From Cylicocyclus nassatus (Eukaryota; Nematoda; Chromadorea; Rhabditida; Strongylidae): a stretch of DNA of 64,000 nucleotides. Both the position numbers and the translations under genes were made by a program. Position 1 is the first letter of the stretch; each line of letters starts with the position of its first letter. The notes below the pieces were generated by a model. That model worked only from the letters and a program-made list of their open reading frames with translations. It had not been told where the DNA came from and ran no database searches. Of the stretch, positions 10,588 through 22,500 are shown piece after piece. The stretch spans positions 86,818,636-86,882,635 of the forward strand of contig CATQJL010000112.1 of the NCBI GenBank assembly GCA_958299035.1. Reading direction: 5' to 3'.

Positions 10588-13500
10588 CTGAATACTCAAC
10601 TCAATGCAAACAGAACGAGTTGGCCCGCAAGTTTTTCCGTAATTTAAACAAAACTTAGTTTCAAAGACCAGACCTAAATTAGTGCATTGTCATCTAAATT
10701 ATCCGAAGGTTTACGCTGTTTAACAGATACTCTAGCTAACATTTTATAAGTTAGACACCGAGAACAAGCTTTCAAAGATGGCGTTTCAAATTTTGCGATT
10801 TTGAGTTTGGTGCTAGAAAATTGCGTAGGGCCGCTAGTCCAAAAATTCTGTGAAAGTTGGATAACAGATACAATGGCTTTCTTGTGCCGTAAGTTTTTTA
10901 TATGATGACACACTTTATTTCCCTTACGTTTCGGTAACACGACGTTGTCGAAGGCTCAAATGTAATCAATCACGACCTACGTTCCCTTCGGCAACTACCG
11001 CCTCCCACTTGCTCACTCAATTCACTTTTTGTGGGAGTAGAAAGCTTAGAAGGTGTAGTTCACTCACTAGGATTTCACCAATGTAGCAGCCTCTGCTGAG
11101 GACTTGATTGACTGCAAGTCGCGAATGAGCAGTGCTTATAAGAGCAAGTATGAAGGAGGCCTCTAAGTTTTTCGCGCTAAGGGAGCCTCCAGACCGCGCC
11201 GGGGCCGCGCCGGTTGTCGCTTTTGCAGCCGGTAGCTGCTTTCGCGCCGGTTGCGCTATTGCAGCTGAAGCGCATTGTGTCAAATTTTGCCTTTGGAGCG
11301 TAGCGAGAGCCTGTTGGCACTAGATGCTAGGCTTTACAACTTCTTGTCATCATTCTTTTGTTCTCAAAGTTCTCTTCTTTGCTGTAGTAATTCTTTGCAA
11401 AGATGGTTCATGATCTGGATTTCGTTTTTTCGGTCGTCTACGATGCTGGGACAATCAATTCGTTGTCGAGGGAAACCCTTTTAGTCTAAATCCCGCTGTA
11501 GAGCTATTGCAAGGCAAGGCCTTTTCGACGTCTTTCTCGTTTTGCTGGTTTACACTGTGCTGGATGCGCGAGTTGCGAATGTACTTTCTTTGTTTTTGAA
11601 GCTGTTCCATCATGCCGTAGGAGCGATTTAGCTGCAGAATTCAAATTCTCTGTACTATTTTTGCTTTCGGTACTTCACTACGCTGACCAACGATCTATTC
11701 CTAAGTGGAGTCATTTGGTGCCTTCTCCTTCTCCATTCAAGGTATATAATGTTTACTTCTCTCTCTTGTTTATTTATATAATGTATAGCTTAGAAAATAG
11801 CTAACCTTGAGTAGCTAAACGAAATAGATCAGTAAGTGTACCTTCAAGAGTATAGCAGAGTAGCTTTAAACTTAGAAAGTGCGAAAAACTTTGCGACGAT
11901 ATCGTCCACTCAGCATAGTAGACCAACCTCAAATCGGAAAAGACTTCGAAAAACCTTGCCTGCGCAACCATACAGCAGAGCAGTATCATCAAAACGAAAA
12001 CTGTGCAAAAAAACAGCGTTCCGCAAAGATTTATGAGCTCTCAGATTTGTGTGGAGGCGGGTTGCTGGCTCCCTAATTTTTATGATAAAGTTAACGAGAG
12101 AGTGCGAAAAACAATGCTGCATGAAGTTCTAACAAATTCACACTTACACTCAGGAAAGTCCTCAACCCGATGACTCCTTGATAGAAGTAGCATAGTTTCA
12201 AAACTAAAGACAAATTTGAAGAAACTTTGCTTTCTACAAAACCGATCAACTACCGTAAAAGAATAGCCTGTAAATGAATGAAAGACAAAACGCCGTCCAT
12301 CACTTTTTTTGCCTAAAGAAAGAGCTCTACAGCGGGAGGTAGATTGAATATTTGACAATGATTCCAATACTACAGTATCGTAGAACCTGCAATGAATAAC
12401 TTACGGAAAGAAGAGGACCTTGGAAACAAAAGAGTAGTGGCAAAAGAATCGAAAAGCCTAGTATTTGGTGCCAATATGCTCTCGCGAAGCTCCAAGCACA
12501 AAATCCGACACGGTGCGCTTCAGCTGCAATAGCGGCTACCGGCGCGAAAGCAGCTACTGGCTGCAAAAGCGGCAACCGGCGCGGTCTGGAGGCTCCTTAA
12601 TATCTGAGGCTCGTTACATCGACGACTGCTGTATTGTTACATCAACGCAGTCCGAGATGAACGAATATTTCAGAATGCTTAATGTGCAGTCGCAATACAT
12701 CATCCTAAAAGGGAGAAACCACAGAATGGTTGACTGGACTTTTTGAACACGTAGTTGGTGCTGGTGAATGGCGCATTGAACATTAAGTGTACAGCAAGGA
12801 GAATAGCAAAAATATCATTTTACACGCACATTCAACAATCCAGCCGCTGTCAAACGCGCCGTATTTCGAAACATGTTCAAAACGGCAACGAACATCTGCA
12901 GCGGTGAGAGCGAAACGTTAGAGTAGCTGAAATTGGCAACCGTAATCATGGAATCAAATAAATATGAGGCGCGACCTATACGAACAAAAAGAATGTCAGC
13001 GAAGGCCAGCAAGCAGAGCACCTCTGTACTTGCCTTTTACTTCTGAGAGGGTTACTACCGCTATAAGACAAAGCCCAACACAAGCGCAGCTCAACGATGA
13101 TGTTATCTTAGTTGACATTCCGCGAGATAACATCAAAAAACAACTAATCCACAACAGGCTTCATGATACAACTTGTAACTAGCGAGACTGCGTAGTTTGC
13201 CCTTATGGAAATTCCGGAGTTTGCGCGAAATCTGGTGTCGACCAACTCAAATGTATGAATTGCTCACCATCTGTACTGGTGAGACTGATTGCCCGTTGGG
13301 CGTACGTGTAATTGGACACTTAGCTAGCAAGAAACGGCAACGCCCTAATGTCCGTAAGGAAAGCACCGAAAAGAAGAGCATAATGGGATGGATTGCGACA
13401 TAAAATGCAAATTTATAGCTCACGAGCCTTAGATATCAGCGCAAAAGCATTAGAGGCCTTTTGCATATCTCCTCGTGATCCAAAACTTATTAGCAAGAAT

Positions 13501-16500
13501 GAAAAGTTATGTATTACAAGTATTTTGGCGCCATCTCTGTCTTTTGTAATCCATAGATTCATCTATATAAGCAGTCTCATAGTATAAACGGCTCATTCGC
13601 GACTTGCAGTCAATCGAGCAAGTCCTTAGCAGCCACACTGCCACATCGGTGACATCCAAGTGAGTGAACCACATCTTCCAAGCTTTCTACTTACACAAAG
13701 AACGAATTAAATAAGCAAGTGGAAGACGGTGTTTGCCGAAGGGAACGTAGACCAAAGTGACTGATTACATTTAGGCATTCGACAACGTGGGAGGGTTCAA
13801 TGTGTGGTAACATTGTAAAAAAAAAGTTATTTTACAGAAGAACCTTGTTATCACAACACTTTTTTGGTTGAACCCTTTTTGATGATTTGAAAAAAGCCCA
13901 GTGTTTAAATAAAAACTAGATCTGAATTCTGGCCCCAAACTGTTTTTTTGCGAAAGAAGCGCGGAGTTAGGAAAATTTTCCTTATAAAATTACATTTTTC
14001 AAGTTTTTTTGTTTATGCATTTCCATGCAAGACGTGAAGCCTCCCACAATAGAATATGGACTTTTAGTATGTGAAAAATTTTTACCGATACCTTTGGGCT
14101 GGCTAGCGGCCCTCCGCAATTTTCTAGCACCAAACTCAAAATCGCAACTTCGTCCTCGTTGACTAACTCATGAAATGTTATGCTTGAATGCCTAGTATAA
14201 GCGCAAATTTTCTACTATTTTTATTATACAGACTCGCTGATTTAGGTCTGGTCTTTAAAAGCTTTTGAGTTTCGTTTGAATTAGCAAGAACTTTCAGGTT
14301 TACCTAATATATTTCACTAATTAACTTGCCGTCTTGTGTATTACGTTGAAAGTATTAACGTAAGATGAGCCTCCTAACAGTCCCTCAATGACTATGAGAG
14401 CAAACATTATTCCTATGCTCGGTACGAACCAGTATATGGCTTGGAATAGGAAGAACACAAAGTTACAGGTCTATAAAAAGAAAATTCGGCCATAAATATT
14501 GAGAGTGTTGAACGCACCTGGAAGACAGGAAGCAAATAAATCAACCAAACTGGCAGTTCTAAAATTTTGATCGAGGAACGTGAAATGAACACGCCAAGTT
14601 GGTAAAGCACCTGCAAATTAACGAGTTATGGTGCTTTTCTTTCTCACATCCTTACTTTGTTCTTTAGCTTTTGACCGTCCACGAATCTAAAAGAGTTTTG
14701 CCATATTAGTGCAGTTTCTAGCCGTCCATAGTTTAGCACAGCAGCAGTAGAGCTGTTCCCCACAATGGTGCCTCAAAGTGGCATGGAGGTGACAGTGGGT
14801 ATCGAACTGCGATGCACAGCCGAGTGTACACTCGAGCAAGGCCTCCCAAGCTGTGAAGGAATTCGACGTTTCCGGTTTCGGCTGGATGCCTAGTTAAGAG
14901 CCGGCCAGGCCAGATCCCCTGCCGTCTGGCTTTGTGGTCCATAGGCGGTCCTCCCCGCTCCACATCCGGGTCAGCGATCGCCCCGTGGAAATCAAGAGTT
15001 AGCCTAGTAAGTTTGCTCTTGTAGGGGAAACATTTTTACTCGATCGGTAAAAAGAAAAGAGATACACACTCATCGTACTCCTCCTACGGTACCGGGTGGT
15101 AGCAGAAACGATGTCAGGGTACTTAGGGCGCCTTTCGGATCGGACGAAACAACAAGTCTGCGCGAACGATACGCCGTGGAGATTGCCTCATGCTCTGCAC
15201 CTATAAGAGAGAGACAGTCTCCACAAGCTGACCTTCACGCTCTTCTCGACGCTGCACATCGAGTACCACATTATCGCTCTGCAGGAAACGAAGTTCAGGA
15301 AGAAAGACGTGCGACAGATGAGTAATGGAGCCTCATCACTTGTATTGAAAAGGTTCCACCGCAAAACGTTGGAGCCGTTAGTTTTGTCGTCCACCCATCT
15401 ATCGTCCATTTTGTCGATTCGAGAGATCCTATCACCTCGACTAGCCATCCTACGACTAAGACCTCCACGTCAGAAGACCATCAGCATCATCAACTGCTTT
15501 CACCAACATCAGCAGCTGACGATTCAGCACTAGATGCTTTCTACGAAGACATGGAGGAGGTCAACCGCAACGAGAAGTCCTTTTACAAGTTTGTTGTGGG
15601 CGACTTAATGAGAAAATCGGGATGTCACTAGAAAAGAAATATAGGATCGGGAAGTTTGGATATGGGCTCCGGAACAAAAACGGCAACCGTCTTGTTGGGC
15701 TTCTCCCCGCCGCATTAGTTTTCCATGAAGAATCCATCTTCATGAAGAAGGAAAATCGCCGGTGGACATGGGAAACGCCCAACGGAACAACTCATGCGGA
15801 AATCGACCATATTCTCACCAACCGGAGGTGGAGCTTGCTCGATGTCTCAGTAGTTCCACCCTTCTGCAGTGGCTCCGATCACCGCCTCTTTCAAGCGAAG
15901 ATAAGATTCAGTGGAAAGCTGAAAAAGAAAGTCTGCCACAGATTAGCAAAAAGGAAGAAGTTGTTAACGACGGTCATAGGCTGGAGGAGCTCACATTAAC
16001 GCATTGACGACCAATGCGTTTCACGGACCAGTCAACGTTTTTTGGTTATAATCACGCACAGTTCCATCTACAGTACGCCTACAGTAACGCTGGAATGCTG
16101 GCAAAACCAGTGGAGGTTGTATCTAATCCAACACAAAAGAAAATTCCCGGAGTGGGTTCGACTCAAAATAGTAGCCATTTCTACGACACACATGGTGTGT
16201 CAAGCCTTGACAAACCATGTGTGTCAAGCGGTCTTCAATGTGTTAAATTGTGACTGGCCCATCGAGGAGGACCCAACGTACGACTACGACCGGCTTCTAG
16301 AAGGATTGCGAGCCTGCAGAGAGTGAGCATCACTGACTTCCGAGAAGAACTTGGAACGCATTTTGAATATCAACAAGGAGGTTGCTCTAAAGAAGAAGAT
16401 TTCTGAGGCAGAATCCGAATACAACCCATCTCGAGCGGCTGATAGCCAACGCCAGCTGCAGAACAGCTTTGCAGGAGGGTCTCGAGAAGTACAGGCAAGC

Positions 16501-19500
16501 CAAGATACTGGAAGCAGCCGGATAAATGACGAAGTCTCAAAAAGTGCCGAAGGGACCTCTTTAGATATCGTACCGCTGGCTACACTATTGAACGGAGACG
16601 GGACTCCGACTTCTTCCCGATATAAGATGGAATCTATCGCGGAGATCTTTTACACCAACTCTTCCGTTCATCAACACCCGTGCCGGTGCCCGTTCTCACG
16701 GAAAAGTATCATCACGAATTGTACTTTCTGAAGTGCGCACGGCGATTCAGACCATAGAGACGTCCACGGCTCCAGGACCAGACCAACGTTCCGTCGAATG
16801 TCTGCGAGCCGGAGGACACCATCTTCACTAGATTGCGTCGATTTAACACTTTACCTTCAGAACGAGAAGATCCCCGAATGGAGAACGTCAAAAACCGTCC
16901 TTCTCTTCAATACAAGCGAACAGATCTTCGGGACTACCGTTCGATATGCTTCCTGAGTGTGCTGTACAATCTTTTCACAAAGATTATCCTCGCTCGCATA
17001 TCTAAAACGCTGGATGAACTCCAACTCCAAAAACAAGCTGGAATTTGCAAGGTACTTAACTTCATGGACCACATCCAAAGGATTTCGAGGGTCATAGAAG
17101 TCTGCCATAAATACCGGCTGCCTCTCGTCCTGACCTTCGTCGACTACGAGAAAGCCTTCGAAACGAACGCCATTTTTCAGCTCTAGTCGATCAAGAAGCG
17201 GACCCAGCTCACGTGAGGACACTAGCCGACTGCTACAAGGACTACAACAAAAATGCAGCTATTTCATCGCCCCCCTATCCCAAGTGGAAAGGGGTTCGAC
17301 AAGGCGACATGCTTCGCCGAAGCTGTTTTCCGCGGCCTTGCTTGAGTAATGAAGTCTAACCCGGACGAGAGAGGCATAAGAGTCGATGAAAGATTCTTAT
17401 CAAACCTTCGTTTTGCGGGCTTTCTCTATTTGAGAGTATTACGAAGCAGAGACGATGCTGAAGAATTTAAACGAGTTAGGGAAGAAGATGTTATTACGAA
17501 TAAGTCGGAAGAAGACTTAGTTCATGAAGAACATCCTTACGAAGATGCGAAAATGGAAGTGGAAGGCGCTCTATTATGGAGACGTCTTCCTACGTTTGAT
17601 GAACTTGGAAAACAACTTGAAGGACGAACTCAACAGGAGGAAAAGGGCAACCTGTGCCGCCCTCATTCCTCTGCAGAAAGCCACCCAAGCGACGGACTCG
17701 GAACTTCTGCCCACCTGGTCGACTCAACCGTTCTCCCGGTGCTCTATGATGCAGCTGAGACTTGGGCCGACACTGTAGCCTGTAGCCACGTCGAAAGTTT
17801 TAAGGATCACCCACAGAGCGCTAGAGCGTAGTCTTTTAAAGATGACCTGACCCGAGCAACATCTAGTCGGACTTCGCAGTACGATTTAAGAGGAATGTCC
17901 CGTCTTTGTGACCTGGCGGAATATGTTGCGAAAGCGAAACACTACTGGGCCGGTCACATCACGAGAAGAACAGACGACAGATGGACATTGAGAACATCTG
18001 AGCGGATTTCTCGCAAAGTCAAACACCCCGAGGAAGGCTAGCAACGAGATGGGCAGACGTGTTCGTGAAACAGTTGGACCAGCGAACAAATTAGCTGGAT
18101 ATGATCATCGCACCTGGGATTTGTGGACGCAGCCACCGACGGCAACCAAGAAGATTATGGATGTCTGAAGCGACTGACAGGGAGAAATGGAAGTTTCTTG
18201 GCCCGCACGCCACGTGGAGACGGGCCATCTAAGTATCTAAGTAAGTAAGTAAGTAAGTAGTAGAGCTGCTCAAAATACAGTTGTCTGTGTGACTCGTTGT
18301 CCATTTTCATTTCACATTAAAACTTGCTTTCTTGCTTTGTGGGAGAACCGTTTTTGCAGGAAATATTAGATTGGCTAAAAAATGAGCTCGATCTCAAACG
18401 GTGCGCTGAAGGTTTATGATTTGATTGATATATGAGTGCATCGTACCGATGGAAAATCAAATCAAGGAGAATCATGGCCAACTGTGTTCTTCCGAAAGTT
18501 ACCTTTTTGGTGACGAAATGGTGCAAAAAAGAAAAATAGTTTTTTTTCATTAAATTTTCGAAAAGTTATACACTAAAAAACGAAACGAACTCATGTGTAC
18601 GATTGCAGTTGACTCCCAGACCATTTACATGGTCATAGATGGTCAAATTCAGGGGATATGGTTTAGCTAAGAACTGACATACACGAGCAGATACCTAAAT
18701 TTCGCATTTTAGCAGCAGAGTCCACACAACAGTTCACTATTTCTACTGTGATTCACCATGTAGCCAATGGTAATGTGTATCTAGTCATCGAATAAATCTT
18801 CTGTGCACTCCTAAAGGCTGAGAACGAAGCTTAGAAAGTCAAAAAAGCGATTTTTTTAGTAGGAAGTTAACCATATAAGGGTATACTTGTCATTTAACAA
18901 TGACGGAATTGGATATCTGAAACTAAGAGTAGAGGCTTGAAGCTGTCTCCTCACAAAACAATCAAGGAAATGTCCAGAATGCAAAGTGGTCAATCCAAAC
19001 AGGAGCCACTGTAAATCGCAGTAAATTCGTCTATAAAAAGTGCGAATTCGGCCGTGCGACGAAATGAACGGATTGATGCTGGACCAAAACATGCACCTAG
19101 GTCACTTTATGCTACTACTCCGTACCTAAATATGAGCTAAAAAGGCAATAATGTGCCTATTTTGTCTGTGTGTGAGATTTTATGTGAAATTCTCTTGTGA
19201 TAAAAGTGTTCATATCTAACATGAAACGCTGTCCCGAATCTTCCTCTCTTATCTGCTACGGCTTCCCAGTGAGGAGTTACGAGGATTTACAAGCAGAAAA
19301 ATTTAACAAGCATCGCTATCAAGATTTGTCAAAATTTTCGTAGCTTTAGTGAGGTAGCCATAGGTGAGAACAAACATAAATTGTAAATATTTTCTCACAT
19401 GGAATACTTTGACAATCACCATTGCTTCATCTAAGCGCTGAGAAGACAACGCGACAAACTTCAACCTAGCCACTTCATTTTTGCTATGATAAATCCATTT

Positions 19501-22500
19501 GACTGCTTTGCCACAAACCCGCAGCGACAAGAAAGGCAGATTTGGAATCAGCGTTCCATGCCCTTCGAGGCAATATAAGGCTTCTATCTAAGTTTTTCAT
19601 ATATTAGGTTGATGCATAATTCCTGCACCAAAATAGGTACAGACCGCAATAATTTGGAATAATCCTGTATCCCAAATAGGTTAATATATCATTAGGTAAA
19701 GCAAATCTAGCTCAAAAAGATTGTGCTCAATCTGCACCAGCTTCGTTCCACGCGAAGTTTTGAGCCGAAAACTGAAGAAAACCATGCGCCCGAAAACCTT
19801 GAGACCAATCAAAACAAAATTGTAACTTCGTTCAAAAAGCTTTTACAAAATTTCTTTCTTGTTCACGCGTGTGCTGCATTTTTTCTCAGCTAGACGATGA
19901 AAAAACGAAGTTTTTCATGTTTTTTCCAAAACAATGCTGAGATATTCTAGCACTAACAGTTGTATACTATAGGACCTTAGAAGCTTGAGTTGGAATTTTC
20001 AGCTTTTTATAGCAGCTAGTTTACGAAAAATATCGAATTTTCAGCAACGAGGCAAGAAAAATTCGGATAAGGAAAGCTGTTTCGTCATTTCTCGTGAACT
20101 AGCAGTTCTGAAGGGCTGAAAATGTAAAGTTTCACTGCTAACGGCATTTACCATACAATTGTTAGTGCTAGAACACCTCAGCACTAATTTGGCAAAAACA
20201 TGAAAAACTTCGTTTTCTCATCGTCTAGCTGAGAAAAAATACAGGAACCGCATAGATAGATGTCTTATGTGGAATGTCTACGCGTGAACAAGAAAGAAAT
20301 TTTGTAAAAGCTTTTTGAACGAAGTTACAATTTTGTTTTGATTGGTCTCAAGGTTTTCGGGCGCATGGTTTTCTTCAGTTTTCGGCTCAAAACTTCGCGT
20401 AGATCAAAGGTGGTGTAGACGTTTGAGCACTATCTTGTAGAGCTAGGTTTGCGCTATCTAATGATATATCGAGTCCTATTTGGGATATAGGATTATTCCA
20501 AATTATTACGGTCTGTACCTATTTTGGTGCAAGAATTATGCATCAACCTAATATTAGGCTGGAAACTAAGTTTTGCAACTGGTTTTATAACTTCACTCTC
20601 TTTGGATATGGCGCACTCAAACTTTGGCATTATGTAGAAGGCAATGTGAGCTACAGGTGAGCACAAATTGTCTAAATTTTGACCACGAAAATTTTCAGGC
20701 GTTTTTCGAAAACTAGTGAAATTTGAAAATTTTTGGAGTTTCAAGCTAAAATGAAGCCTTTGGCAGCCGAGACCATGCGCAGTAATCCGGATCCGTCTAC
20801 AAATCATTGCTGGAGATTGACTCCTTTAACCTAGTAAGAAAGAAACAAAATTTAGGAGCATGTCGAGATTTTACGTCCTCATAAAGTCGAACGAGTCGAT
20901 GTACGCAAGAGCTGCTGGGGATGACCGTCAATGAATAAAGAGTCCGAAGCTCAAATTCCGCCGAGACTTTGCATAGTAAGGTTATTTGACCTGCTAAACG
21001 CGAATATCACATTAATTTATTAAATCAACGTCTTTTCCTTGTTTAGGGTGAGACTCCATATTGTACAACTGCAGTAATCCTACAAAAGCCCTTATCACGC
21101 AATTTCAATATCGTTTTCGTGATCAGCATGTCGGATAACACCCCTATGCCAAGTTTCAGCCAGTCAAGCTTTGAATTTTTCCCCTTCCATGCACCTACCG
21201 TAACCCTTACTGTGACGTAGAACTTCGTAGAACAGCAGGTTGGTTCCTGCTCGGCTGGAATCCAGCGGGTGCGGTTCCAGCTAACTCAAAAGTTAAACAT
21301 AATTTTATTTAAATAATTTATCACATTGAGCCTGATGTGGAACGCGTTGAGCCGTTGACAATTTATTAGAAAAACACAAGAGTTCCCCCTCTGCCTATCG
21401 GCGTACATGCCGAGGGTTCACTAGGAATAACTAGAGAACAACGCACAGAAATATATCAAAGCGCGGCGGGTACGCCGCAACCACAGAGACCATATCGACC
21501 TAGCCTATAGTGAGCGAGCAAGTTCTAATATAAGGGACGGCTCTACAACACCTCCCTCCTAAGATGAACAACGGTACATCTTATAACAAGGATCTACTTG
21601 TAGACGTTCTGGTGGGCGACGATGGCGACTTGGTCTGGTTGATGTCGGTGGCGTAGACGAGGTGGCTTGGTGTTCAGCAGCATCCATACCATTGTTACGT
21701 CGGCCTTCGTCGGGGATGGACTGTGTTGAGTCATGATGTCGATCCATACTTGCTGCGCGGCGCATCTGGTCCGCATGTCGTCTCCATAACTGATCGTCTT
21801 CAGTAAGCACGCCATATAGTGCTTCTCCATAGCGTTTCTTCACTCGAGCTGGAATCCATTTTTCACATCCAGAGCGAAAATCACGTACCCACACGGCTTC
21901 TTGTGGCTTGTACGCTCTCTTTCGTGCTCCATGGTGGCGGTTGAACTGCTTCTCCATGTTTTCATTGGCCATTCCTTCTTCTTTGGAGTCTTCATTCAGC
22001 AGCGACAGTGGTGTCCTTATCTGACGTCCCAGGAGCAGCTCGGCAGGCGAACGTTGTTCTGGAGCAGTTGTACAAGGCGTTCGTTCTGATAAATTCTCCC
22101 TCAGTGCTTTCCAGTTTCGGACTTCTTCTTTCGGCTTGGACGGCCATGCTCCCGATTGCAGCATTTGTATGACTTGCGCAATGGTTTCGTCCTTGCGGGA
22201 TTCTTCTTCTATCCTTCTTCGGGTTACTGGTAACGCTCGTACAGCAGCAGCTTGAACGGCTCGCACATCTTCTTCTATTTTCGCTATGACGACGTCTTCG
22301 GTCTGGAATGGCCGGGGAGGAATCAGTCGAGACAGTGCATCGGCTTGTCCGAATTCGGTCGTCTTGCGGTACTCCAAGTCGAAGTCGTATGCAAGTAGAA
22401 TGAGCTTCCATCGTTGCAATCTGTTCGCTGTGTACACAGGCACCATCTTCTTGGGTCCAAAAATGTGTAGCAGCGGCTTGTGATCGGTAAGCAGTCTGAA

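Larger units (their letters stand above)
10588..14329 (-). other. 3.7 kb GC-AG intron of the CLN3 gene
   Basis: About 3.66 of 3.74 kb is a single Penelope-derived inverted repeat. Without it the intron would be about 80 bases, like its neighbours. Confidence 0.75.
14733..18261 (+). mobile_element. RTE-type LINE, nearly full length but decayed
   Basis: The order is a 5' GC-rich leader (14733-15190), endonuclease remains (15200-15960), reverse transcriptase remains (16350-17480), a C-terminal region (17480-18210) and a 3' end of tandem TAAG units (18232-18260). Short tandem repeats at the 3' end are typical of RTE elements. Several frameshifts and stops split both domains. It lies in the large CLN3 intron, antisense to the gene. 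The 5' boundary is approximate. Confidence 0.8.
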
